Shown here: positions 9,085 through 17,288 of the stretch, piece by piece
Numbering within the stretch: the first letter of the stretch is position 1
Layout: each line of letters begins with the position of its first letter
Source of the DNA: Hwangdonia lutea
Lineage (GTDB): Bacteria > Bacteroidota > Bacteroidia > Flavobacteriales > Flavobacteriaceae
Reading direction: 5' to 3'
Length of the DNA: 64,000 nt
Assembly: GCF_032814565.1 (NCBI RefSeq)
Contig: NZ_CP136521.1
Span: forward strand, 1,832,501 to 1,896,500
Notes under the pieces: model-generated
What the model saw: only the letters and a program-made list of their open reading frames with translations
Told to the model about the DNA's origin: nothing
Database searches by the model: none
Translations under genes and position numbers: made by a program

Positions 9085-10751
9085 TGCAGAGAATCCTATT
9101 ATTTGTGCTTATTGTTATTGCTTTTCAGTCATGTAAAAATGAAAAAAAAGACGAGGCTATTGAAACCGCAAAACAGCGTCCTAATATTGTTTTCATTATG
9201 GCAGACGATCATGCAACGCAAGCCATAAGTGCTTACGGGCACCCCATCAGTCAATTGGCACCAACACCGAATATTGATAGGATTGCCAACGAAGGTGCCA
9301 TTTTTAAAAATAATTTCTGCACCAATTCTATATGTGGCCCAAGTCGTGCTGTAATTCTCACCGGAAAACACAGTCATGTTAACGGGTTTAGAATGAACGG
9401 AAACCGTTTTGATGGCAGCCAGCAAACCTATCCAAAGCTCTTGCAAAAAGCGGGTTATAAAACCGCCATGTTTGGCAAATGGCATTTACACGGCGAGCCG
9501 GAAGGCTTTGATTATTGGAACATATTACAAGACCAAGGTAATTATTACAACCCTAATTTTATTTCCGTAAATCCTAAAACCAAAAAAGTAGATACTACGA
9601 TGGTTCAAGGGTATGCCACCGATATTGTTACTGAAGATGCGCTGCGCTATTTAGATAAAATTAAAAACGATGAGCAACCATTTATGCTCATGGTACAGCA
9701 CAAAGCGCCGCACAGAAATTGGATGCCTGCGTTGCGCCATGTTAATAAATACGATGCGGTTACCTTTCCAGTTCCCGACACTTATTTTACAAATCATGAA
9801 GGCTCAACGGCCTCAAAAGAGCAGTATCAAACCATTTATAGGGATATGTACGAAGGCCACGATTTAAAAATGACCAAGAAAAAAGGTAGCCCAGAATTGG
9901 CACACAATCCGTGGAAAACAGATTTTGACCGTATGACAACCGAACAACGTGAAGCATGGGACAAGGCCTATCAGCCAAAAAACGATGCGTTTCACGACGC
10001 CAATTTATCGGGGAAAGAATTGGATTTATGGAAGCTACAACGCTATCTGCAAGATTATTTGGCTACCATTGCCGCAGTTGATGAAGGTGTTGGAAAAATT
10101 TTGGATTACTTAAAAGCAAATAATTTAGAAGACAATACCATTGTAGTTTACACCACCGACCAAGGATTTTATTTAGGTGAAAAAGGCTGGTTCGATAAAC
10201 GTTTTATGTACGAAGAATCCTTGGCAATGCCTATGTTAATGAAATATCCGAAGCTTATAAAACCGGGAACCGAAGTTACGGCATTAACACAAAACCTTGA
10301 TTTTGCCCAAACTTTTTTAGATTTTGCACAAGTGGATATTCCAGAAGATATGCAAGGAAAATCTTTAAAGCCATTATTGATCAACGCTGTTGAAGATGTC
10401 GATTTTAGAGATGCTGTATACTACCACTACTATGATTTTCCTGCCTTTCACATGGTTAAAAAGATGTACGGAATAAGAACCGATCGCTTTAAGTTGATTC
10501 ACGTTTATGATGATATTGACGAATGGGAGCTGTACGATTTAAGAGAAGACCCATCGGAAACCAATAACGTTATCGATGATGAAATTTATAGCGAAATTGA
10601 ACATATTTTGCGACAGCGATTAGCTGAACTACAAGAGCAGTATCAAGTTACCGAAAAAGAATTTGAACGCGCCAGTCCGGAAGCCATCAAACGCGCCTAT
10701 AAAGGTTTTGAACGATTAAGAGGCCAGCCTATGACAGCTTATGAGCATTAA
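9084..10751 (+). CDS. S1-family sulfatase, cysteine type, lipoprotein
   Basis: 555 residues with lipobox FQSC (Cys17). The sulfatase signature CGPSRAVILTG is present. Cys84 is the residue oxidised to formylglycine, and it follows the canonical C-x-P-S-R rule. The metal-binding acidic pair is in FIMADDHA (Asp41-42), TTDQGFYLGEKGWFDKRFMY matches the C-terminal metal and catalytic region, and the last third (WELYDLREDPSETNN) is the usual alkaline-phosphatase-fold C-terminal subdomain. It should hydrolyse sulfate esters on a carbohydrate outside the cytoplasm. It therefore needs a formylglycine-generating enzyme, and a candidate is encoded two genes downstream. The sulfated sugar cannot be named from sequence. 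Confidence 0.95.
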   Translation: MQRILLFVLIVIAFQSCKNEKKDEAIETAKQRPNIVFIMADDHATQAISAYGHPISQLAPTPNIDRIANEGAIFKNNFCTNSICGPSRAVILTGKHSHVNGFRMNGNRFDGSQQTYPKLLQKAGYKTAMFGKWHLHGEPEGFDYWNILQDQGNYYNPNFISVNPKTKKVDTTMVQGYATDIVTEDALRYLDKIKNDEQPFMLMVQHKAPHRNWMPALRHVNKYDAVTFPVPDTYFTNHEGSTASKEQYQTIYRDMYEGHDLKMTKKKGSPELAHNPWKTDFDRMTTEQREAWDKAYQPKNDAFHDANLSGKELDLWKLQRYLQDYLATIAAVDEGVGKILDYLKANNLEDNTIVVYTTDQGFYLGEKGWFDKRFMYEESLAMPMLMKYPKLIKPGTEVTALTQNLDFAQTFLDFAQVDIPEDMQGKSLKPLLINAVEDVDFRDAVYYHYYDFPAFHMVKKMYGIRTDRFKLIHVYDDIDEWELYDLREDPSETNNVIDDEIYSEIEHILRQRLAELQEQYQVTEKEFERASPEAIKRAYKGFERLRGQPMTAYEH

Positions 10752-10794
10752 TTTTTAAATGATTAAAACCCGTCAGGTCTAAAAAAATATTCCC

Positions 10795-12657
10795 ATGAAA
10801 TTATTAAAAAAATCAAATATAATTGTGTGTTTAATAAGTTTGGTTTGTTTTCAATCTTGTAAAGAAGCTACATCAAATCCAGAAAAAACCCTCGAAAATC
10901 AAACATCAAAATCATCAAAAGAAACCCTTAAAACTTATTGTAATCCTTTGGATATAGACTACACCTATATGGTTTACAATTCAAGCAAAAACAAATCGTA
11001 TCGTTCAGGAGCTGACCCCGCTGTTATTGAGTTTCGGGGCGAATATTATATGTTCGTTACACGTTCCTTTGGCTATTGGCATTCCCAAGATCTTGTAGAC
11101 TGGAAGTTTATAAAACCAAAGCAATGGTTTTTTGAAGGAAGCAATGCACCTACGGCATTCAATTACAAAGATTCGCTGGTTTACTTTGCAGGAAATCCTG
11201 CTGGTTATGGGAGTATTCTTTATACAGACGACCCGAAAAAGGGAACTTGGACACCAACTGCTTCCATTTCTAAAAACATTCAGGATTCGGAATTATTTAT
11301 TGATGATGACGGCAAAACATATCTCTATTGGGGCTCATCAAACGTGCACCCAATCCGCGTAAAAATGCTGAATAAAGACGACCGTTTTTTGGAAACTGGC
11401 GTGAGAAAAGAATTGATTAACCTTAATGAAGAAGAACACGGATGGGAACGATTTGGCGAAAACAATTTCCACCCAACTTTAAAGGAAGGTTACATGGAAG
11501 GGGCATCCATGACAAAGCACAACGGGAAATACTATTTGCAATATGCCGCTCCGGGAACGCAGTTTAATGTGTATGCCGATGGTGCCTATGTTGGAGACAC
11601 GCCACTTGGTCCTTTTAGGTATATGAAAAATAACCCCATGAGTTTTAAACCAGGTGGATTTACCAATGGTGCGGGACATGGCATTACTGTAAAACAAACC
11701 AATGGGCAGTACTGGCATTTTGCTACTATGGCGCTGGCGTCTAATGCGCAATGGGAACGTCGTTTATGTATGTTTCCAACCTATTTTGATGATGAAGGGT
11801 TGATGTATTCCATTACCGATTATGGAGACTACCCAAGGTATGCGCCCAATCACCCCACAAAAGCAGGTCAACATAATGGTTGGATGTTATTGTCGTATAA
11901 AGGAAATGTTACGGTGTCGTCGTCGTTAATGCAAATTATGAAATTTACGTCTAATGATGATGACGTAAAAATAACGGAATTACCTACTGAAAAAGATGCC
12001 GAAGGGCATATTACATCCAAAGTTTTAACCGATGAAAATCCGAAAACATTTTGGGTGGCTGAGGCTAATAACGACAAACAATGGATTACTATTGAAATGA
12101 AAAAACCCGGGAACATCCACGCTATTCAACTAAATTTTCATGACCACGAATCGGGAATTTACACGCGCGTAGAAGGATTGAAACATCGTTTTACTATTGA
12201 AACTTCCGAGGATGGTGAAAATTGGCAAAAGGTAGTAGACAGAAGCAAAAGCAACATAGATGCGCCTAACGCCTATATTGTTTTAGAAAAACCCGTTAAT
12301 GCGAAGTATGTACGTTATAACAACGTTGAAGTACCCGGTGCAAACTTTGCTATGTCCGAGATTAGAGTCTTCGGATTGGGTTTAGGCGAAAAACCAGCTG
12401 AGGTTAAAGGCTTTGAAATTAAAAGGCAAAAAGACCGTAGAGATGCCTCATTTTCATGGGATCCTGTTAACGGCGCACAAGGCTATAACATCCGTTGGGG
12501 CATTGCTCCAAACAAACTTTACCAGTCGTGGCAGATTTACGATACCAATGAACATTTTATGCGTAATTTAGACCGAGATACCCCTTATTATTTTACGATT
12601 GAAGCATTCAACGAAAACGGAATTTCAGAAAGAAGTGAGGTGTTGTTTATAGAATAA
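10795..12657 (+). CDS. GH43-like glycosidase with F5/8-type C and fibronectin-III-like domains, lipoprotein
   Basis: 620 residues with lipobox FQSC (Cys22). Residues about 45-360 form a five-bladed propeller of the GH43 type. RSGADPAVIEF gives the general-base Asp74, DSELFIDDDGKTYLYWG resembles the pKa-modulating Asp blade, and EGASMTKHNGKYYLQYA resembles the general-acid Glu blade. A discoidin (F5/8 C, about 395-525) and a fibronectin-III-like domain (about 530-615) follow and probably bind carbohydrate or space the domains. GH43 enzymes usually act on arabinose, xylose or galactose linkages, which would be side-chain removal here. It is the last plus-strand gene of the locus and converges on the FGE gene. 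Confidence 0.85.
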   Translation: MKLLKKSNIIVCLISLVCFQSCKEATSNPEKTLENQTSKSSKETLKTYCNPLDIDYTYMVYNSSKNKSYRSGADPAVIEFRGEYYMFVTRSFGYWHSQDLVDWKFIKPKQWFFEGSNAPTAFNYKDSLVYFAGNPAGYGSILYTDDPKKGTWTPTASISKNIQDSELFIDDDGKTYLYWGSSNVHPIRVKMLNKDDRFLETGVRKELINLNEEEHGWERFGENNFHPTLKEGYMEGASMTKHNGKYYLQYAAPGTQFNVYADGAYVGDTPLGPFRYMKNNPMSFKPGGFTNGAGHGITVKQTNGQYWHFATMALASNAQWERRLCMFPTYFDDEGLMYSITDYGDYPRYAPNHPTKAGQHNGWMLLSYKGNVTVSSSLMQIMKFTSNDDDVKITELPTEKDAEGHITSKVLTDENPKTFWVAEANNDKQWITIEMKKPGNIHAIQLNFHDHESGIYTRVEGLKHRFTIETSEDGENWQKVVDRSKSNIDAPNAYIVLEKPVNAKYVRYNNVEVPGANFAMSEIRVFGLGLGEKPAEVKGFEIKRQKDRRDASFSWDPVNGAQGYNIRWGIAPNKLYQSWQIYDTNEHFMRNLDRDTPYYFTIEAFNENGISERSEVLFIE

Positions 12658-12663
12658 AAATGT

Positions 12664-13761
12664 CTATTCACTCGTCAACATTTCTGGTGTTACCACCGTT
12701 CTAAACCCAATATGTTCTGATGAAGAGTCTGTACTCGATCCCATTTTAGATGAAATTCTGTAACTGGCGCAATAGGTGTAACTACATAAAAAAGAACCGC
12801 CTTTTATAATTTTTTCCTGCACATACGGGTTGTTGGGATTGTAAGCTTCAGTTGCACCTTTAGGATTGATTGCTGGTGTATTTTTCGAAGCTAATTCCTT
12901 ATAATAATTTACGTTGTACCAATCGTTGGTCCACTCCCAAACATTGCCGGCCATATCGTACAATCCAAAGTCGTTTTCTGGATACGATTTTACGGGTGCC
13001 GTTCTTTCAAAACCATCTTCTAAGGTATTGAACACAGGAAATTCGCCTTCCCAAGTATTGGCTTTTTCAGGGAGTAAACCTACATCATCGCCCCAAAAAT
13101 AAGTGGTGTTTTCTTTGTTCCCTCTGGCGGCATATTCCCACTCTGCTTCGGTTGGCAGGCGTTTTCCTGCCCATTTGCAATAGGCTTGCGCATCTTCAAA
13201 AGAAATATGGGTTACGGGATAATTTTCTTTTCCTTCAATAGAAGAGTCTACTCCACTTGGGTGTTTCCAATTCACGCCAATCACCCAGCGCCACCACTGT
13301 GAAAAATCGTATAAATTAGGCACCGATGTTTTGGTTTTTTTAAACATTAAAGACCCCGGTTGCAAAATGGTATCGTGTGGCTTGGGTGTGCCTTCGGGCA
13401 ATTGCTTTTTCATGTCTTCCCAATCAATGTCCCTTTCAGCTGTGGTAATGTAACCGGTGGCCTCTACAAATTTTGAAAATTGGGCGTTTGTGACTTCGGT
13501 GATATCCATAAAAAACCCATCTAAGCGCACTTCGTGTTGTGGTTTTTCGTGCAACATGGCTATATCGTCATGCGCAACAGCACCCTGTAAAAAAGTACCT
13601 CCCGGAATCCAAACCATTCCTGTTGGTGGATGGTTGATTAAACTATCCAATGTGCTTTCGCTTAAAATGTTATTGTTGCTTTCAAGCGTTTCTTTCTTTT
13701 GATTTTTACAACTAAAAAAAGCTAAAAAACAAACAATAAAGCAAATTAAAGGGGTTTTCAT
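12664..13761 (-). CDS. Formylglycine-generating enzyme (SUMF1/FGE family), predicted lipoprotein
   Basis: 365 residues. The FGE-sulfatase fold is recognisable from MVWIPGGTFLQGA, FFMDITEVTNAQFSKFV, FEDAQAYCKWAGKRLPTEA, GLYDMAGNVWEWTNDWY and GGSFLCSYTYCASYR. The last motif keeps the two cysteines (Cys326 and Cys331, spaced C-x4-C) that bind copper and do the chemistry in true aerobic FGEs. Many SUMF1 paralogues lack them. The N terminus has a signal peptide with lipobox FFSC (Cys18), so activation of sulfatases would occur after export, near the lipoprotein sulfatase encoded next door. It converges on the GH43 gene with 6 bases between stops. A GldJ/GldK-like structural role is the main alternative. 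Confidence 0.88.
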   Translation of the reverse strand: MKTPLICFIVCFLAFFSCKNQKKETLESNNNILSESTLDSLINHPPTGMVWIPGGTFLQGAVAHDDIAMLHEKPQHEVRLDGFFMDITEVTNAQFSKFVEATGYITTAERDIDWEDMKKQLPEGTPKPHDTILQPGSLMFKKTKTSVPNLYDFSQWWRWVIGVNWKHPSGVDSSIEGKENYPVTHISFEDAQAYCKWAGKRLPTEAEWEYAARGNKENTTYFWGDDVGLLPEKANTWEGEFPVFNTLEDGFERTAPVKSYPENDFGLYDMAGNVWEWTNDWYNVNYYKELASKNTPAINPKGATEAYNPNNPYVQEKIIKGGSFLCSYTYCASYRISSKMGSSTDSSSEHIGFRTVVTPEMLTSE

Positions 13762-13808
13762 TGGAGATCGGTATCAAATTGATTGTAAAAATATTAATTT
13801 ACTTTAAA

Positions 13809-13990
13809 CCCGTTGTGCATTTTGAATGAAAATAATTTCAATATGTCAGTTCGAGTGATTTTGAGGAATGAAAAATTGTATCGAGAACCCATAGATGGTT
13901 CAAAAAATTCTTGTTCTCGATACTAATTTCACTCATTTCTATCGTAAAATTCACTCGAATTGACAGAATTCTGCCAAAATGCACAACAGG
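13809..13990. repeat. Long imperfect palindromic intergenic repeat
   Basis: Three nested arm pairs are visible: CCCGTTGTGCATTTTG with CAAAATGCACAACAGG at the ends, TGTCAGTTCGAGTGA with TCACTCGAATTGACA inside, and GTATCGAGAAC with GTTCTCGATAC around the centre. The whole could fold into one hairpin of about 90 base pairs with bulges. It resembles dispersed non-coding palindromes of flavobacterial genomes. It could also stop transcription from both sides. Confidence 0.8.
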
Positions 13991-14113
13991 TTGCTTTCAC
14001 TAAATCTCTATGCTTATGCTAAAAGTCTCCACTTTACAAATCCGTAGAAAAATGAAGTTTTATGAAACCAAACTAATTGTAAGCAATACATTTTCTAAAC
14101 CTTAGCTTTTACT

Positions 14114-14121
14114 TACCTTTG
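14114..14121 (+). promoter_or_regulatory. Bacteroidota-type -7 box of yicC
   Basis: TACCTTTG matches the TAnnTTTG consensus and lies 22 bases before the chosen ATG. A clear -33 element is not obvious. Confidence 0.55.
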
Positions 14122-14143
14122 CACAACTCAATATATTTTGAAT

Positions 14144-15001
14144 ATGATACATTCAATGACAGGTTACGGAAAATCTGTATTACAATTACCAACCAAAAAA
14201 ATTACGATAGAGCTTAAATCTTTAAACAGTAAAAATTTAGATTTAAATGCCAGAATGCCTTCAATTTACAGAGAAAAAGAACTGGCCATAAGAAAGCTTC
14301 TCGCCAAAAAATTAGAGCGCGGTAAAATAGATTTTTCAATTTATGTTGAAACCACAGCTGAGGATACGTCAACACAAATTAACGTGCCTGTTGTAAAACA
14401 GTACATCAATCAATTAAAAAAAGTGGTTGATGGTGATGATATGGATTTGCTAAAAATGGCAGTTCGTTTTCCGGATGCTTTAAACACCATTCGCGAGGAA
14501 ATTGACGAAACCGAATGGCAATTAATTCTTACTGAAATCCATACCGCCATAGAAAACTTAACAAGTTACCGCTTATCTGAGGGTAAGGTTTTAGAGCAAG
14601 ATTTTAATAATCGTATCGTTACCATTGCCGATTTATTGGAGCAGGTTATAGCCATGGATCCTGATAGAATTGATGGGGTTCGCGAGCGCTTAACAAAGGG
14701 TATTGAAGAGTTAAAAGAGAAATACGACGAAAATCGTTTTGAGCAAGAACTCGTTTACTACATTGAAAAATTTGATATTACCGAAGAGAAAGTACGCTTA
14801 AAAAACCATTTAGATTATTTTGCTGAAAGTTTAAATTCAAAAGATTCAAACGGAAAAAAATTGGGCTTTATAAGTCAAGAAATGGGCAGGGAAATAAACA
14901 CCATTGGCTCAAAAAGTAATTATGCGCCCATGCAACAATTGGTGGTGCAAATGAAAGATGAATTGGAGAAAATTAAAGAACAATTACTGAATGTGCTTTA
15001 A
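14144..15001 (+). CDS. yicC: YicC-family endoribonuclease/stress protein
   Basis: 285 residues from the ATG giving MIHSMTGYGKS, the hallmark start of the family. An upstream in-frame TTG would add only two residues. The N-terminal YicC domain (about 1-155) and the C-terminal DUF1732 domain (about 200-285, ending with HLDYFAESLN, GRKLGF-like and EINTIGSKS motifs) are complete. YicC proteins are RNA-related, and the E. coli member has been linked to RyhB decay and endoribonuclease activity. It is followed by guanylate kinase and NadD, the common Bacteroidota order. Confidence 0.93.
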   Translation: MIHSMTGYGKSVLQLPTKKITIELKSLNSKNLDLNARMPSIYREKELAIRKLLAKKLERGKIDFSIYVETTAEDTSTQINVPVVKQYINQLKKVVDGDDMDLLKMAVRFPDALNTIREEIDETEWQLILTEIHTAIENLTSYRLSEGKVLEQDFNNRIVTIADLLEQVIAMDPDRIDGVRERLTKGIEELKEKYDENRFEQELVYYIEKFDITEEKVRLKNHLDYFAESLNSKDSNGKKLGFISQEMGREINTIGSKSNYAPMQQLVVQMKDELEKIKEQLLNVL

Positions 15002-15078
15002 AAGAAGCCTATTAAGAAAACAAATGTCACACTGAGCGTATTCGAAGTACTTTCGAAGCGTTCTTAAAAAGTATAAAC

Positions 15079-15666
15079 TTGGTTCAAAACAAAAAAAACA
15101 AAGGTAAACTCATCGTATTTTCGGCGCCATCGGGCTCTGGTAAAACAACCATTGTAAGGCACTTATTGGGGATTAAAGACCTAAATTTGGAATTCTCGGT
15201 ATCGGCAACGTCGCGAACCAAACGCGGTACGGAAATCGACACCAAAGACTATTATTTTTTATCCGCCAAAGAATTTAAAAACAAAATTAAAAACGACGAG
15301 TTTTTAGAGTGGGAAGAAGTGTATCGCGATAATTTTTACGGCACTTTAAAAACTGAGGTTGAGCGTATTTGGGCCAAAGGGAAACACGTTATATTCGATA
15401 TCGATGTTTCGGGTGGATTGCGTATAAAACGCAAATTCCCCGATGAAACCTTGGCCGTTTTTGTAAAGCCGCCAAGTATCGATGAGCTTAAAATCAGATT
15501 AAAAAAACGCAAAACCGAAAGCGACGATAAAATAAATATGCGCATCGCAAAGGCTTCGGCAGAATTGGCTACGGCGCCTCTGTTTGATGTGATTATTGAA
15601 AACGATAATTTGGAAAATGCACTTAAAGAAGCCGAGACTTTAATAAGTGATTTTGTGTCCCAATAG
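15079..15666 (+). CDS. gmk: Guanylate kinase
   Basis: 195 residues. The P-loop APSGSGKTTI, the GMP-binding SATSRTKRGTE block, YFLSAKEFKNKI and VIFDIDVSGGL identify guanylate kinase, which phosphorylates GMP to GDP. No in-frame ATG lies before the P-loop. The in-frame ATG further up runs into a stop, so the start is taken as TTG (residues MVQNKKNKGK). The upstream spacer contains repeat-like sequence and no strong Shine-Dalgarno. The stop codon lies inside a short palindrome (15657-15676, GTCCC...GGGAC), so the last residues VSQ derive from a repeat. Confidence 0.93.
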   Translation: MVQNKKNKGKLIVFSAPSGSGKTTIVRHLLGIKDLNLEFSVSATSRTKRGTEIDTKDYYFLSAKEFKNKIKNDEFLEWEEVYRDNFYGTLKTEVERIWAKGKHVIFDIDVSGGLRIKRKFPDETLAVFVKPPSIDELKIRLKKRKTESDDKINMRIAKASAELATAPLFDVIIENDNLENALKEAETLISDFVSQ

Positions 15667-15682
15667 CTATCGGGACTTAAAA

Positions 15683-15716
15683 AGACCTTTCAGGATTTTG
15701 ATAACCTGACAGGTCT
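15683..15716. repeat. GACCTGTCAGG-type hairpin repeat between gmk and nadD
   Basis: AGACCTTTCAGG pairs with CCTGACAGGTCT around a 10-base loop. The plus strand then reads AAAA, not T, so terminator function is doubtful. The same repeat occurs before hemE in a perfect form and as a half-copy before the GH43 gene. Confidence 0.7.
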
Positions 15717-15738
15717 AAAAATAATTGAAATTATAAAC

Positions 15739-16317
15739 ATGAAAATCGGCTTATATTTTGGTTCTTTTAACCCCATACACATTGGGCATTTGGTGATTGC
15801 AAACCATTTGGTAGAGCATAGCGATTTGGATCAAATATGGTTTGTGGTGACACCCCACAATCCGTTTAAAAAAAAGAGTAGCCTATTAGATAATTACCAA
15901 CGTTTGGAAATGGTTTATCGCGCCACCAAAGACTATCCAAAACTGCAACCCAGCGATATAGAATTTAACTTGCCACAACCTAATTACACTATAAATACGC
16001 TGGTTTATTTACAAGAAAAACACCCAGATTATAAGTTTTCGCTAATTATGGGCGAAGACAATTTAAAGAGTTTCCACAAGTGGAAAAACTACGAATTGAT
16101 ACTCGAAAACCATCATATTTACGTGTACCCAAGACTTTCAAAAGGGCATGTTGAAACACAGTTCGATAATCATAAAAAAATACATCATATCGATGCGCCC
16201 ATAATGGAACTCTCGTCTACCTTTATTCGCAGTGCCATTAAAGCGGGCAAAAACATTCAACCTATGTTGCCACAACATGTTTGGGAATATTTGGATGAAA
16301 TGAATTTTTATAAATAA
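15739..16317 (+). CDS. nadD: Nicotinate-nucleotide adenylyltransferase
   Basis: 192 residues, normal for NadD. The nucleotidyltransferase signature GLYFGSFNPIHIGHL with the (T/H)xGH element is at the N terminus. FVVTPHNPFKKKSSLLD is the mononucleotide-recognition stretch, and SSTFIRSAIKAGK near the C terminus is the ISxTxIR-type ATP-binding motif. The enzyme adenylates nicotinate mononucleotide to deamido-NAD in NAD synthesis. It follows gmk after a hairpin repeat and may be on the same transcript. Confidence 0.95.
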   Translation: MKIGLYFGSFNPIHIGHLVIANHLVEHSDLDQIWFVVTPHNPFKKKSSLLDNYQRLEMVYRATKDYPKLQPSDIEFNLPQPNYTINTLVYLQEKHPDYKFSLIMGEDNLKSFHKWKNYELILENHHIYVYPRLSKGHVETQFDNHKKIHHIDAPIMELSSTFIRSAIKAGKNIQPMLPQHVWEYLDEMNFYK

Positions 16318-16539
16318 TCCGATAATTTGTCAGGTTGAGCGCTCCCGATAGTTATCTGTATAAAATCTATAATAACCATCCTTTATCAATACCTTTCGAT
16401 TCAGTTCAATTTGAAATCATAAATATCATTTCTATCTTTTAATTCAGAATGGATTTTAATCGAATTTTCGTCTTATTTTTTCAACAAATAACATCGGTTT
16501 TCCTATATATTAAAACTAAGTTTTTATGTATTTTTGGGC

Positions 16540-17277
16540 ATGCTTAAACTCTTATCATACCCTTTAACGGTTATTTATTTAGTCTTTTTTTTATTGACGT
16601 TACTGGTGTTCCATCCCATACAATGGTTTTGTTTTAATGTTTTTGGATACCAAGCGCATAAAAAAAGTGTTGATTGTTTACAATTTTGTCTTATGCGCTG
16701 CATAAATATTTTAGGCACGCGTTTTAGCTTTAATAATCCACATTATATTGATACCAATCAGCCTTTAATCATTGTAGCAAACCACCAAAGTATGTACGAT
16801 ATATCGCCCATTATGTGGTACATGCGAAAACACCATCCTAAGTTTATAAGTAAAATAGAATTGGGGAAAGGCATACCCAGTGTGTCGTATAATTTGCGCC
16901 ATGGTGGGTCGGTTTTAATCGATAGAAAGAACCCGCGCCAATCTTTACCCGCCATCATGAAATTTGGCGAGTATATTGAAAAAAACAAACGTGCTGCCGT
17001 TATTTTCCCCGAAGGTACACGCAGTAAAAACGGCGAACCAAAACCATTTCAGACCAAAGGATTGGAAATACTATTTAAAAAAATACCATCGGCCATGGTG
17101 GTTCCTATTTCCATAAATAACTCCTGGAAAACCTTGCGCTACGGTAAATTTCCTATGGGATTAGGCACGCATATTACTTTTACCGTGCATAAGCCTATAA
17201 AAGTTAGTACCTTTACAGATAAGCAAGCGCTTATACATAGTGTTGAAACCACTATAAAAGAACATATTCACCCTTAA
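16540..17277 (+). CDS. plsC: 1-acyl-sn-glycerol-3-phosphate acyltransferase (PlsC-like)
   Basis: 245 residues from the ATG. A TTG two codons upstream is possible but less likely. Two hydrophobic segments open the protein. The acyltransferase motifs are ANHQSMYD (HX4D), GGSVLIDRKNP, FPEGTRSKNGEPKPFQTKG and VVPISINNS, all in the correct order for PlsC. It should acylate lysophosphatidic acid to phosphatidic acid at the inner membrane. It sits directly before the acyl-ACP desaturase, suggesting joint control of membrane lipid composition. Confidence 0.9.
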   Translation: MLKLLSYPLTVIYLVFFLLTLLVFHPIQWFCFNVFGYQAHKKSVDCLQFCLMRCINILGTRFSFNNPHYIDTNQPLIIVANHQSMYDISPIMWYMRKHHPKFISKIELGKGIPSVSYNLRHGGSVLIDRKNPRQSLPAIMKFGEYIEKNKRAAVIFPEGTRSKNGEPKPFQTKGLEILFKKIPSAMVVPISINNSWKTLRYGKFPMGLGTHITFTVHKPIKVSTFTDKQALIHSVETTIKEHIHP

Positions 17278-17288
17278 AAATAAAAACG

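Larger units (their letters stand above)
13762..14143. other. Intergenic region with a long imperfect inverted repeat and the yicC promoter
   Basis: No credible coding sequence is seen. It contains the 182-base inverted repeat and the -7 box described separately. It separates the polysaccharide locus from housekeeping genes. Confidence 0.7.

Noticed and set aside
13809-13990. CRISPR array or tRNA
   Set aside because: The repeats are inverted, not direct and evenly spaced, and no cloverleaf with an anticodon was seen. The same holds for other repeat-rich gaps.
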